A DNA stretch of 64,000 nucleotides from NCBI GenBank assembly GCA_036936605.1, contig JAUPFV010000004.1, positions 294,418,009-294,482,008 of the forward strand, written 5' to 3'. Each line of letters begins with the position of its first letter. Positions within the stretch are counted from its first letter, which is position 1. Position numbers and translations under genes: made by a program. The notes under the pieces were generated by a model. It saw nothing but the letters and a program-made list of their open reading frames with translations, was not told the origin of the DNA and did not search any database. This stretch comes from Limnanthes douglasii subsp. nivea (taxonomy: Eukaryota > Streptophyta > Magnoliopsida > Brassicales > Limnanthaceae). Of the stretch, positions 10,408 through 22,084 are shown one piece after another.

Positions 10408-13287
10408 ATGTTCACAACAAGAAACGCCTTAGTAGAAGGTGGATGGCTCAACTTGTCAGAGATAGAAAAAGCTCAAAAGGTCGAACGAGAAAGGCGCATT
10501 GCTGCAGGCCTCCCTGTTTCCCCTATTAACAAATCGGAAACACCAAGTTCTGAGCCGGACCGAGGTTCTTCTTCAGCTAAGAGTGCTAAATCTAGGAGGT
10601 TATTCCAGTCCAACCTTTTACCAATCGTTTCGGGCTCATCAGTTCAGGAATCAGAGCCTGTCGTTGAACCAGAGCAGGCAGTTACAAGCTTTAAGGGACC
10701 TTCTCTATTTATTACCATGGGGTCGGATGCTGATGCCTCCCCAGAAAAGCTAGTAGACCGACGAAGAGGTCGTTTGGTAAGAGGGCAAGCTCCAAAAACT
10801 ACGCCTTCCAAGTCTGGGGCTAAAAATAAAAATATTGGGTCAGATGCACCCATCAAGATTTCTAAGGACAACTTGTCCGGTCCGGAGGCTACTAGTTCAA
10901 GCCTTCAAAAAGAGACCTCCAGGCCCGAGCCCCAACCGGACTCTAGACTACAAGGGGGAAAGGATGCTCAACAATCCGGAAGACAACATCGAAGAAGCCC
11001 CTTTTGAGACTCATGTCTCCGGGAAAATAAGTGAGACTGTCATCACCAAAAAGAGAAAAGGCAAAGAAAAAATGTGTTTAAAGCATCCGGAGCTGCCGGA
11101 GTGCCTTGCGGGAAAAGTGGGGACTTGATTCCACAAAGTAAGTGTTAAATACCTGCTAGCCATGCAGAAGATCAACTATGCTTTCATTCATACAGCTGAA
11201 CTTGGCCGGATGAGGACGAAGTGGGGGATACCGGAAAATGTCAAAGTAAGAATACCAATTGATCCGGAGATGCCCATGGATTGTAAACTCAACGAGATAG
11301 TCTTTTACACTGAGTTATTCAAATGGGGACTTAGGTTCCCCTTGGACCCAGAAATAGTCAGATATTTTCATCTGATAAAGCTTTGCCCAAGTCAACTAAG
11401 CCCTAATGCCTGGTTCACCCTTATGGCATGTATCATGGCTTCCAAGCTCTCCGGAATCCCTCTTCCGATAGAGAAATTTGATGTTGTAGCAAGCCTCTGC
11501 AGAAACCATGTCATCCCTTTCTATCACTTTAACATGAGCGATAATTACAAGGTGGTAGATGATTTACTTGAGTCGGAGAAAAGCTGGAAGACTCAATTTC
11601 TGTTTATTAGCGGTGCTTGGGAGAATGGGAAGAAAATTAAAGCTGGTGATAACCTAAGCATGCTTACCAGCAGATGGCGAAGTGATGGTAATAATCTTAC
11701 TACATACTTATATTTTTACTTATAACAATTTTTTTATCTAATTACTCTTCTTTTGTTTTTTGGTAGTGCTGCCCAAGGATTTCAATGATTACTTGGAGGC
11801 TGGGCAGACTACTTGTGCCAAGCTGAATGCTTGGGCTGCTGAGAAATAGGGAAACCGCTTCCACAACTGTTTTACCGGAGGCAATTTAACAAGATCTTAT
11901 CTTTGGAATACTACTGACCGGAGGGTCTTGTCCTGGGAGGAATTAACCACTCCACCCCTCCGGGAGTGATTCTCCGGAAGACAGAGGGAAAGGATGGGAA
12001 ACTGGTCTTTCCGGGCAGAGCTAAAGCCCCAAGCAAGATGAAGGGAAAAAAGTTAAGGCCAAGCAAAATGTGGTTGAGGCTAACCCTACTGAGGTGGAGG
12101 AAGCTGTCCCAACAAACCCAGAGGGACAAGATCAATGGCAGATCGACATTGCCTTACTACTAGTGGTGGAACACGAAAGTACCAAAGAAGTAGCTGGGTC
12201 TCCAAAACCTCAAAAGGCTCCCAAAAAAGACAGAAAACGGGGAGCAGAAGGTGGAGACCAGGATGGCAAGAAAAAGAAAACCTCAAAGGGAGATGAGGTT
12301 TCTCTCCGGGCTCTGGAGCAACTACCTCCAGTTCACCCAACTGACCTCACTCAAGCAGAAGAGATCCCCAGTGACTTTCAAACCGGAGGAGGTGCAGGAG
12401 GGGATATCAGCATTGATGGCATCGACATTAGTGGGATTGATGGGATCAATCTTTACTTTGAAAACCTCGACAAAGAAAATTTTTATGGGCCCTACCTCCC
12501 CCCAAGCTCTTCGAACATTGTCACTTTTAATGGTAGGTCGTTTTCTGTTTCAAATGAGAGAGACACTGTCACCACTCCCTACTGAGAAATATCCAGCCAG
12601 TGCTTACCTTGGAGAAGCAAGTCTGCAATCAGTTAGCCATTATCAATACTCTCAATTCTGACAAAGAGAAACTGTCTAGTGACGTTCTTGTACCAACCAA
12701 AATGCTGAGGCATTGAAGAAAGAGAATGAAGAGTTGAAGAAACGTCAGGAGGACTTGGTCAACAGGTTGGCCACTTCGGAGGGAGTTGTCAAAGAACTCC
12801 AACTAAAGCAATCCGATCTGGAAAGAGACCTTTTTTCTTCAAAAGAGGGGTGAAGGCCAAAGATAGCATAATTCAGACATTAACCAATGACAATATTTCT
12901 CTTGAAAACATTGTTTCTAAGGTTGAACAAGAAAAATCTGACTTGTTAAGGGACCAGGAGAAGACCATCCAGGCTAGGATTGATGCTTACACCAATGAGG
13001 TGATAGATTCTCAGGAGGAAAGATATGCCGAAGTCAAGTCAGATATGGTCCTGCTCTTCCATGAAAAATTTCTGAAGAGGACACTGGGAGATTTATGGCG
13101 ATTCATAGAATATGAAGACCTTTCCCACAATAACATGGCTGATGGTGACAAGCATAACTATTCCAGTTGCTGGGATGACACAACCGATGAAGAAGAAAAG
13201 ACTGGGGAGAGTCCGGGTGAGGAGGATGATGTCCCCAAGAAGAAGAAACCAAGTGGGGTTGGGCCATCTAAGAAAGCTCAGTCTTGA
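10408..13287 (+). pseudogene. Antisense extra ORF, 'putative gypsy-type transposon' (Transposase_28-like) protein
   Basis: Broken reading frame opposite to gag-pol. 10408-11007 gives a basic, Ser/Pro-rich N-terminus; the frame then shifts near 10950-11000 to the frame of 10835-11128 and 11162-11725. The core YTELFKWGLRFPLDPEIV..FHLIKLCPSQLSPNAW (about 11306-11415) matches the plant Transposase_28 signature as I recall it. A 79-bp intron (11688-11766) restores the frame into VLPKDFNDYLEAGQTT; an in-frame TAG follows at about 11849. Later parts are a Lys-rich acidic region (12070-12585), a coiled coil (about 12690-13080) and an acidic/Lys-rich tail ending at 13287. Its role in the element is unknown. 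Similar extra ORFs occur in Tat elements, and a relative lies in the second gypsy element at about 50690-50910. Confidence 0.75.
11688..11766 (+). other. Predicted intron in the antisense ORF
   Basis: GT at 11688 and TTTTTTGGTAG ending at 11766, with a T-rich 3' half. Splicing joins ..WRSD to VLPKDFNDYLEAGQ in frame, while reading through gives a hydrophobic run and a stop at 11725. 79 bp is a normal plant intron size. Confidence 0.7.
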
Positions 13288-13800
13288 AGTATTAATTATC
13301 TTTTTTTAAAAAAAAATTATGTGATTGAACCAAAGTCCTTGGATGGCCAAGGAATTTTTTGTAATTGTCCGGCTCTTGTCCGGATAAACCTTTTTGTTTA
13401 AAAACTCAGTCCTTGGGTGGCCAAGGCACTTCGGTTATTTTAATGAGCAATTTTACTTTGTACAAATCTTGTATTATTTCATAATTTTTTCAACTTTGGT
13501 GGCTAATGTTTAAACAGCCCTTAGTCAGTTTACAAGCACTTTTTAAAGCGAGAGTATTTAAATTCTCCGATGACAAATGTTTAAGTAGTCATCACTCTAT
13601 CAATTTAATTCGATCTGACATTGATAGAAAATTTCAAAGAAAACCTTAACTGAAACACTCCGAATCTTTTAAGAAGGCATCGAATTTTATTAAAAAGCCC
13701 GGACACCTCATTAAAACCTCCCCGCGCCACCAGGGTAGGAAAGAGTGTGCCCCAAAATATTTACATAAACTTTTAAACAAGTAAATATTTACATATTTTT
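13288..13800. other. Convergent gap between antisense ORF and pol end
   Basis: About 500 bp where the plus-strand ORF and minus-strand pol converge. T-rich, with two copies of a GTCCTTGG.TGGCCAAGG word (about 13336-13352 and 13410-13426) that could form hairpins and act as a 3'-end signal. No gene. Confidence 0.45.
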
Positions 13801-14735
13801 CATTCCAAATATAACCGGAGGTGTTCAATGTTCCAGGGGTGATTCAAAACCCTTCCATCATTATCTTGAAGTCAGTATGTCCCAGGCTTAAGCTTTTCTC
13901 TGACCACATAGGGTCCTTCCTAATTTGGAGCTAGCTTGCCGAACTACTTCTCCTTAGTGTGTAGGAAGACTTTCCTCAATACTTTATCCCCTGGCTGAAA
14001 ATCCCTTCTTTTAACTTTGGAAGCAAACCTGCTCCTCATCAGGCCTTGATAATGTGTGGCTCTGAGGTAAGCCTTAACTCTTCTTTCCTCCATCAAGTCA
14101 AGCTGGCCTCTTACTGCCACTTCGTTAGCGTGTTCGGAGAAATTATGAACTCGAAAGGAAGGAAAAGTAGCCTTTATGGGAGCTATGGCATCCATCCCAT
14201 ATACTAAGGCAAAGGGAGACTCTTGTGTTGTAGCCCCGGGGGTGGTCCGGTAAGCCCACAAGACTTCTTGTAAATAACTTGGCCATTTTCTAGCAGCCCC
14301 TTCTAAGTTCTTTTTTAGACCGGACAGTATTGTCCTGTTAGCCACTTCAACCTGTCCGTTTTCCTATGGGTGGAAAGGAGAAGAGAAGCAGTGTTGAATG
14401 CCTCTAGAGGCACAGAAAGTCTCTATTTCCTTGTTGTCGAATTGTGGCCCATTGTCTGTAGTTATCTTCTGTGGAATTCCAAATCTGCAGCAAATGTTAG
14501 ATAAAATGAATTTGATAACAGATTTCGAGGTAGTTCCTGCCAATGGGGCTGCTTCAATCCACTTTGAAAAGTAATCAATGGCAATTATTACAGTTCTGCA
14601 CCCTCCGGATGCCATGGGTAGAGGTCCCACTAAATCCAGCCCCCATCAAGCAAAAGGTATTGGCTCAGAAATTGACTCCAAAGGGACAGCTGGGGTATGA
14701 ATTTCATTACCATATCGTTGGCATGGATCACACTT
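13801..14735 (-). pseudogene. Gypsy element 1 integrase
   Basis: 14364-14630 has MGPLPMASGGCRTVIIAIDY (first catalytic Asp region) and ITTDNGPQFDN (second Asp). An in-frame TAG at about 14361-14363 replaces the Gln expected before ENGQVEVANRTI. 13944-14345 carries the catalytic Glu, WAYRTTPGATTQESPFALVYG and the C-terminal part. Three further in-frame stops follow (about 13880-13945) before the typical tail ending near 13800. Confidence 0.9.
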
Positions 14736-14737
14736 TT

Positions 14738-15661
14738 TTACCAAACCTCTTGCATTATGGAGGGCCAATAGTACCCAGCTAACAGAACTCTTCTTGTTAG
14801 AGCCCTAAATCCACAGTGAGTTGATCCCTCACCATCATGTAATTCGGAGAGCATTATTTGAGACTCCTCGATTCCCAGACATCGTAAGGGAGGTTTACTA
14901 TAGGATTTTTTTTTATAAAGAATATCCCTTAAGATGACAAAACCACAAGCCTTGTATTTTATTTTTCTTGCCACTGTTTTTTCCGGAGGCAAGATGCCAT
15001 CTGAAAGAAATTGAAGGATTGGAAATCTCCAATCTTGGGGGTTTTTGACTTGTATATTCAAACTTTCTTCTTCCTTATCCGGATTGATTTGAATAAATGG
15101 GAACTCTTGCACATGTATCCAAGGGTAGGATTCTGAGTAGGCTACGGTTGCCAAAGAGTCTGCTAGTGTATTTTCTGTTCGGGGTATGTGCTCATAAGTG
15201 ACGCTTTTGAAATCGAGGGCCACTTTTTTTAGGATAAATAAATATTTAATCAGTTGTTCTTTTTTAGCTCCGGATTGGCCTTGTGCATGATGGATCAGAA
15301 GCTGACAGTCGCTCGTTAACCTGACCATTTTGGCTCCACAAATGAGAGCCAACTTCAAGCCAGCTATAACATCCTCATATTCAGACTCATTATTGGAAGC
15401 CCTGTATGCAAATCATATAGCCTGGTACATTTTGTCACCGTACGGAGAGGTTAAACATATCCCAGCACCACAACCCATGGTTCTTGATCCACCATTAGTC
15501 CAGATGACCCATACCTTTTTATCTTTTACTCCAGTTGCTTGTTCAGTATCCCTATCTGAGTGAAATTCAACTAGGAAATCAGCCACATTTTGGGCTTTGA
15601 TTGTTGTTCGAGGAGCAAAATCAATATCGTAGTCTCCTAAATCTACCGACCACTTGGTCAT
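14738..15661 (-). pseudogene. Gypsy element 1 second RNase H-like domain and integrase zinc region
   Basis: 15413-15661 (WSVDLGDYDIDFAPRTTIKAQ then VWVIWTNGGSRTMGCGAG) and 14738-15358 (LTSDCQLLIHHAQG, YEHIPRTENTLADSLA) form an additional RNase H-like domain, typical of Tat elements. In the first block the expected catalytic Asp is Asn (WTNGGS). The frame is interrupted near 15360-15412. The end of 14738-15358 holds the HH..-type integrase zinc segment (HCGFRALTRRVLLAGYYWP). Confidence 0.85.
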
Positions 15662-15662
15662 T

Positions 15663-16760
15663 CTACTTGAAATGTCGGCCTTTTGGAGAACGTTTTTTTA
15701 AGGGAAAAGATGTCCGAACAATGATAGAATGTGCGTGAAAATAGGGCCTCATATTTCTTGCAGCAATCACCAGGGCTAGTGCTAATTTCTCAAGTTTTAA
15801 ATAGTGTTTTTCTGCGTCTATCAAGCTCTTGCTGATATAATACACCGGACGAGGATAATTATCTACTTCCCTTACCAACACTGCACTTATAGCACAATCA
15901 GAGACTGTCAAATATACGAAGAGGGTTTCTCCTTCAACAGGTTTAAACAAAGTCTTGGGGGAAAACAAGTGCTTTTTAATCTCATCGAAGGCCTTATCAC
16001 ACTGTGGAGACCAATCGAAATATTTTTCTCCTTTAAGAGTTTGAAAAAACGGGGTGCACCTGTCCAAAGACCTTGAAATAAAATGGTTTAGTGCAGCCAG
16101 CCTCCCGGTCAATCGTTGCACTTCTTTAACATTCCAGGGAGGCTCCATTTGTAGTAAAGCATTAAGCTGGTCTGGATCAGGTTGTATCCCTTTCTCACTT
16201 ATCAAATACCCAAAAACTTTCCTGGACTGTACTCCGAAGACACACTTCTCTGGGTTCAATTTTAAATTTACTTTTACTAAGTTAGCAAAAGTTTCTCGGA
16301 GATCTGCCAAGTGTCGCTCTTTGTCCACGCTTTTTACTATCATGTCATCGATGTAAACTTCCTTGTTTCTTCCAATCTGATCAGCAAAAGCCTTGTTGAC
16401 CAACCTCTGATAAGTAGCCCCAATATTTTTTGACCCAAATGGCATTACCTTGTAACAATGGAAGCCCCTATCAGTAACAAATGTAGTATGTTCTTGATCC
16501 TTCAGATCCACTTGAATATGATTATACCCGGAGAAGGCATCCATAAAAGACAACAGCTTATTCCCAGATGTGGAATCCACCAACTGATCAATTCGAGGGA
16601 CCGGATATAAATCCTTTGGGCAAGCTCTGTGAAATCGATGCGCATTAGCCATTTACCATTTTTCTTTTTTACCAATACCGGGTTGGCTGTCCATAAAGGA
16701 TATTGAGATTCCTTTATATGCCCCATTTTAGTAAGTCGATCAACCTCTTGAACTATAACA
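15663..16760 (-). pseudogene. Gypsy element 1 reverse transcriptase and first RNase H
   Basis: 15663-16652 contains CPKDLYPVPRIDQLVDSTSG, MDAFSGYNHI, FVTDRGFHCYKVMPFGSKN, the catalytic VYIDDMIVKS and the RNase H block (FDWSPQCDKAFDEIK, ..YYISKSL..AEKHYLKLEKLALAL). Upstream 16502-16726 supplies YPLWTANPVLVKKKNGKWLMRIDFT in another frame, so one frameshift lies near 16620-16650. Confidence 0.92.
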
Positions 16761-17074
16761 TCAGCATTTTACTTAGAAAAGGCTCTCCTCTTTTGTACAA
16801 CAGGTGTTATGTCCTTTCGGATAGATAATTGGTGTGATATTATATTTGCTGGCACTCCGGTAATATCAGCATTGCACCAAGCAAAGACATGATGATGATC
16901 TTTCAAGAATTCTAACATTTTCCCCTTTAACTCTGATGTCATATTGGATCCTATCTTAACACTTTTTCCTTCAGCCAGAGAGTGAGTTCCAACTTCTTCA
17001 ATTGGTATTAAAACACCAGGGGTCTCTCTGGGGTCATCAATTTCACCCCCTCCTCCAGAGGGCCCCTCAAACTG

Positions 17075-18487
17075 TTATTCCTCATTGATCTGAACTGCCC
17101 CCAACGTCTGAGGAGCCAGTGCTGTTGTATAACACTCTCTTGCTACCTTTTGACTGCTCCGAACAACTCCTACTTGCCCTTGCACAGCATACTTCAAACA
17201 TTGGTGGACTGTTGAGGCCACAGTATGCATCTTGGAGAGCCAAGATCTCCCTAGAATAGCCTTGTAACAAGTGGGCCAATCCACCCCAATGAATAGTATT
17301 CTAACTATTTTTTTAAAAGGGCCTTTGCCCAATAATACCTCCTCCTCGAACTCCCCAATCACATCTGCTGAGCTTCCAGTGAAACCCATAATTGATCTGT
17401 TCGAACGTTGAATTACTGATGGATTTTTCATCTTTTTATAGGAAGTTAAAAAGAGAATATTTGTAGAACTCCCGGTGTCCACCAAAATTTGTCTTATGTC
17501 ATTACCCCTGATGGACGCTCCTATGACAACAACATCTTCATGAGAACCAGCAATATCCCTCAAGTCATCCTCATCAAACACAATAAAGGGAAATGGAAAA
17601 TGCGATTGATAGGAAGTCATGCCTCCTTCCAGTTGGGCAGCTAAAGTATGAACGTGTCTCTTTCTGAAAGAAGTAGTTGGTGCTGTCATGGTGTCTCCTC
17701 CGAATATCGTAAGCGACTCATAAAAGTTTATAAGTCCGGACACCGTCTTGCAGTACTTTGTGATAACACCCACTGTATTCCGGGTTGGATCAGGATCTAA
17801 ATATTCTGATTCTACATCAAATCTTTCGATTATAACCATAGCCCCATCCAGAGCCGACGTGCCTGCATTGTTTGGACCAGCCCGATGTACATTATCAGGC
17901 CTATTTCCACCTCTTCTTTTAACATACACCCCCAATTTTCCTCTTTCAATCAAATTCTGGACTTCTTGTTTTAACGTAATACAATCCTCAGTGGTATGGC
18001 CAATATCATGGTGATATTGACAGAAACAATTATTACGGCTCTCCCTTGGAGATTGTAACGCAGCCGGCTTTCTGAAATGTACTTCGTCTTTTGTTTTGTC
18101 ATAAATGATGGCTACGTTTTCTTTCAACTCAGCAAACCACTCTGGCTGAACCCAAGGCCCTCTCCTATTCCTGGATTGTTGGCTCTGGGCTGGTGTACCC
18201 GGATGGGACTGAGCTTTGGCTCTGTTATGACCCTGCTCGGTTTCCTTGGCCTTGTTCCCGGACTGGTTCTGATTTTGATTTGGCGCATCTGGAGCAGACC
18301 TCACCTGCATCTGCACCATAGTTTTCTTTGTTTCATCGAAATTGATTTGTTTACCGACCTGATTCAGTAACCCCCCCCCCCTCCCCCATGTCATGGCTTT
18401 TTTCCTGGTTACTAAATCAGCCAAGTTTCCAGGGTTCAAACCCTGTCTTAAAGAAGCTATCGCTACTTGTTCGAAGCAATCAGCCAA
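17075..18487 (-). pseudogene. Gypsy element 1 gag C-terminus and aspartic protease
   Basis: 470-codon open piece. The N-terminal part ends the gag domain (SLRQGLNPGNLADLV), then a Gln/Asn-rich linker, a CX2CX3GHX4C-type knuckle (CFCQYHHDIGHTTEDC, about residues 154-169), then the protease with an intact active site ILVDTGSSTNILF (about residues 335-347) and the flap/ILGRSWL block. A C-rich homopolymer (18370-18387) sits within it and gives a Gly run in the protein. The frame ends at 17075; RT follows after a gap with stops at 16760-17074. Confidence 0.88.
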
Positions 18488-19400
18488 ACATTGGTATTTA
18501 CAAAACGACTTATGTATTCTTTTAAATATTCATTTGGTTCTTGGGCACAATGGATAATTGTGTCTCAAATGCCCTTCACCTCTTTACTTCCAACAAACTG
18601 TCTACGAAAGGCCACCCAAAAGGTGTCAAAATTCCTGATGCAGCCATGTGGCAAACTATTTTACCATTTCAGAGCACTCCCCGTAAAAGATTGGGAGAAT
18701 GCTTGACAAAGTAACTTGTCGTCATCATCAAAATTCATCATAATTTTTTTGAATTGTTCCAAGTGGTTATCCGGGTCTTTACTGCCATCATATTTTTCCA
18801 TTTTTGTACTATCAAATCTCTTAGGAAGGTTTCCGGACAGTATCTTATTGGACAATGGAGATTGTCTCCAATTCCGGCCACGACTAAACACCGTATCTTC
18901 GTTAGGAGTTGCAAAGATACCTGGCTCATCATGGAAAGCGAAATGATCCATTAACAAACGATCCTGACGTGTCTCCGGCCACGACTATGAGACGATCCCT
19001 TGCTCAGATGCCTCTTCAACCTTCCATGCCTATCCATTTTTCTTGAGTATTTTTTGACCAACTTTTATTTCTTTTTAGAACGGCCTTCATCACTGCTGAA
19101 TGACAAGGATTATTCAACTCCATCTTCACTTGATGAGCTACTGGAAGATTCTGAGTCTGAATCAGAGCTCTCCACCGGTTTAGACCGGTGAGACATTTTT
19201 GAACTAGCATGAGTCTTTTTTGTACTTACATGAGTTTTTGATGGCTCATGCTCTCTTGGGTTGTCAGTATGATGAGCTACTGACGCCTTAGATTTTTCTT
19301 TTATGCCCATCTCTGCCCTATTGGCAGCCCTCAGAGCTTCTATTTCGACTTTTAACCTATCTCGCTCCTGGATAGTATACTCATCATTTTCTCCCACCAC
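18488..19400 (-). pseudogene. Gypsy element 1 gag N-terminal part
   Basis: 19400-19110 is a charged start with a coiled-coil-like stretch and a Ser/Asp-rich run. 18957-18661 reads NLPKRFDSTKMEKYDGSKDP..HLEQFKKIM, the Tat-type Retrotrans_gag domain. Stops and frameshifts separate the pieces. The first ATG lies about 100 bp inside the primer region. Confidence 0.85.
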
Positions 19401-19494
19401 TTATGCCAAAGCTGGTGGTATTTCCTACACGTCCAGATTCATCCGAACTGATTTTTCTTGATAGTTTTGAATGCTAGATTCAGGCACCTTCTCC

Positions 19495-19514
19495 TCCCAC
19501 TGTGGTCGCTAATT
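19495..19514 (-). other. Primer binding region of gypsy element 1
   Basis: On the minus strand TTAGCGACCACAGTGGGAG follows the 5' LTR. The second gypsy element has TTGGTGACCATAGTGAGAG in the same place, so both derive from one primer-site type. The tRNA is not assigned. Confidence 0.6.
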
Positions 19515-19902
19515 TGGTGTGGTTTATTTTCGTTTGAGGGTAATTTTGTCTAGAGTTTTATGGTGTTTCAAAGGTATTTAATGTTTAGTAGATTGTAGTG
19601 AGAGATTTGATTTGTTTGGTTGTATTTAATGTTTCTTACCCTCATTAAATGAAAGTGGTTGGGTATTTATACCCTTAACCTTGGGCCATATGGGCTTTTG
19701 GGTCATGATTTATGAATTCGGGTCGAGTTCAAAGACCCATTAAAGATCCATTAGTTATTAAGCAGGTAGGTAATTAGCTTAGTCATGAAGTGATTAAGTT
19801 TTTAAGACATTAGTTCAGTTCGGATGGTTCAGTGGGTGGATATTGTCCGAATTGCCCCTGTCCGGTCCCAATAGTGAGTGGTGATAAAATCCGGACTCAT
19901 CA
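19515..19902 (-). repeat. 5' LTR of gypsy element 1
   Basis: 388 bp, partner of 9588-9968. A palindromic TATA box (GGGTATAAATACCC on the minus strand, about 19661-19674) is the likely promoter of the element. Confidence 0.93.
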
Positions 19903-19907
19903 ACTCT

Positions 19908-19981
19908 GGTCCGAACCGATAAGATTATCGGTCTAGTTCAGTTCCGTAAAAACCAGACTAAACCGAACCGATAAATAACCC
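19908..19981. mobile_element. ACCGAA-rich repeat, right part
   Basis: Continuation of 9129-9582 after the gypsy insertion, ending before TAGTCCTATG (19982-19991). Confidence 0.5.
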
Positions 19982-19989
19982 TAGTCCTA

Positions 19990-21170
19990 TGAGCTTTCAT
20001 AATAACAATGAAACTTGTAAGATCATATATATGTCATCTCCATCCATATAGGTAAATACTTCATCATCTAAAATCACAATAGAAAGAAGGTTATGTTTAA
20101 CTTTAGGTAAATACCTTACATTGTTAATCACTTTCTCAAGTCTTGTAAACAAATTTAGCTTAAGCGTTCTAATCTCTCTAACATCACAAGATTCGTCGTT
20201 GGCAAGGATGACCCTTCCCCCATTAACTATTCTCGGGTTTTCAACCATTGCTCATTCGAAGTCATGTGGAACGATGCACGTGAGTCAAACACCAATTTAT
20301 CATTGTATATCGAAGAATAATAAGTCATTGCACCATCTCCGACCTCAATCTTCTTATAACTATTCCCTTTTCTCTTCCATATGCCATTTGTTCTTGCATA
20401 CCCAACATTATACTTTCGAACCATTCGCAATCCCCTTGGACTTAGACTGGGAGTTTCATCTCTCTTTCATAGCCTGCCCCTCACATAGTTCATGTCCTTC
20501 AGAGTCATCCTTCATATAATTCTTCCTTTGAAGATCTTGGAGTTTAGGGCGCTCTTCACTTCGACTATCGTATGAGAGTCTTAGTCGTAGATCATGGTGT
20601 CCATAAACTGTTCATACTCCTTGATAGAGAGCTAAAGAGGAAGATTACTTGATCATCTTCATCTATCTTTAAGCCAACTGCATTTGGGCCGAGTATCATT
20701 TGCTTCCAATAATCTATGTACCTTTACATCTATATGCCACTATACATAAACATGGTGTAAATTGTTTTCTTAAGATACAATATTTTCTTTAAGGAATTCT
20801 TTTGTAAATCTACTCCCGCCGATTTCATATCTCCAGTGTTGTAGGCTCTTCAGATACCTCTTGCAATACTTCATCTCCCAAGTTTAGTATAAGGACACTA
20901 TGAGTTTTAGACAGTACTTGTGTAGAATTATCATCGATAACAGTATCCAATCCCTTATGTACTAGGTCATCCATAAGCTTAAGTCTCTAGAGGCTAAAGT
21001 CATTTGATCCGTCAAATTTTTCTAGGCTAAGTTTTATGGAACTCATCTCTCGTGGCTTTGGGTTTCCATACAATATTTATTTCTCTATCATTTAGATCAG
21101 TGATTAGTTTATTCTTTTTTTTTGTTCCACGCTTACTGCACTAATTCGATGCACGGTCTACTTATGGAGA
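19990..21170 (-). pseudogene. Truncated Ty1/copia element, gag and protease part
   Basis: Minus-strand pieces: 21060-20740 translates as SLEKFDGSNDFSL.RLKLMDDLVHKGLD with stops (copia gag start). 20430-20227 gives KLVFDSRASFHMTSNEQW, the protease signature with its catalytic Asp but Gly replaced by Arg. 20248-19997 gives the pre-integrase region (NVRYLPKVKHNLLSI). It is homologous to 29690-30760, so two related copies lie in the same orientation. It stops abruptly at the boundary with the ACCGAA repeat. Confidence 0.75.
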
Positions 21171-22084
21171 GTTAAGGCCAAGCATTACAAATCTATCATT
21201 CGTAGACAAAAAACTTCATGTTCTATGAAAACAAAAACATAAATGAAAACGTAAAAGAGAACAAAAATACACAACACAATATTTAACAGATTGTGGAAAT
21301 AATCCTAGATCCATGGAAGAAACACTCTCTTTTACTGAAGAATGAGGTTACATAAAGACTTAAAATACAAAGAGCTCAATCAATCTTTGTTACAAACCTC
21401 TCACAATTTACAAAGATAAATTTTTCACTCGCCTCACAATCTACTCGTCTCTCCAGTTTTGTCACTCTGTAACATCACAAACCCTAGTTTTGTGTTTATT
21501 TTTCTATTTGTATACTTATAAAAAACCTTATTCTCGAATAAAGACTCTTGATTAAGTATCCCGAATCAACAAATGTAATAAAACCCTATTTATAATACAT
21601 GAAACCTTATAAATAGACAATCTGGCTAACAAAAACCCAATTAAAGTGAAAAACCCAATCTAATTAATACGAAACCAATTAATATAGTAAGGCAAAATAT
21701 GAGACCCAATTAAATATGAAACTCTAGTAAATAGAAGAATATCAGTTCAATAAAAAAACTTATGCCAAACACCATTCAAAGCACCAGCCCGAGAAGATTT
21801 CGGTAGTGCCGATCGCATCAGACAAGATGATCGGTACATGTTATCGACCCAGTCTATAATCCATGGGCCAGTTCTTTGGTTCAATAGAAAAATTTGTATG
21901 TGTTTGACCAAGCTGTCCTATAGGTTTCAACAAACGTATTTGCACATAACTATTGGTTACGTCTATGTATTGAGAGAATCCAACAGTTCCTACCTATACA
22001 TATCTTCAACTAATCCATCTCACATGTAGTACTTCGATAATACATCTGTTGTAGAGTTACTTATAGCCTACACCTAAATATTCT
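21171..22084 (-). repeat. LTR-like region between two copia copies
   Basis: Non-coding. The left part (about 21230-21420) resembles 30810-30970, the sequence next to gag of the other copia copy. It therefore behaves as the 5' LTR of the truncated copy and perhaps also as the 3' LTR of the copia element to its right, giving a shared-LTR tandem. Exact ends and target duplications were not found. Confidence 0.4.

Larger units (their letters stand above)
9583..19907 (-). mobile_element. Tat-lineage Ty3/gypsy element with antisense extra ORF
   Basis: LTRs 9588-9968 and 19515-19902, beginning TG and ending CA, are flanked by ACTCT duplications (9583-9587 and 19903-19907). On the minus strand the order is gag, protease, RT, RNase H, a second RNase H-like region, integrase, which is gypsy order. 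The extra RNase H region, the gag-protease layout and the additional antisense ORF between pol and the 3' LTR (plus strand 10408-13287) point to the plant Tat group (Grande/Retand/Ogre relatives). Pol has several stops and a frameshift. By eye the LTRs differ at about 14 sites plus one 7-bp indel (about 96% identity). Confidence 0.93.

Noticed and set aside
10499..10753. Overlapping plus-strand frame within the antisense ORF
   Set aside because: Shadow of the 10408 frame; composition and lack of family match do not support it.
15330..16356. Several plus-strand ORFs opposite gypsy RT/RNase H
   Set aside because: Complementary shadows of a well-conserved RT on the minus strand.
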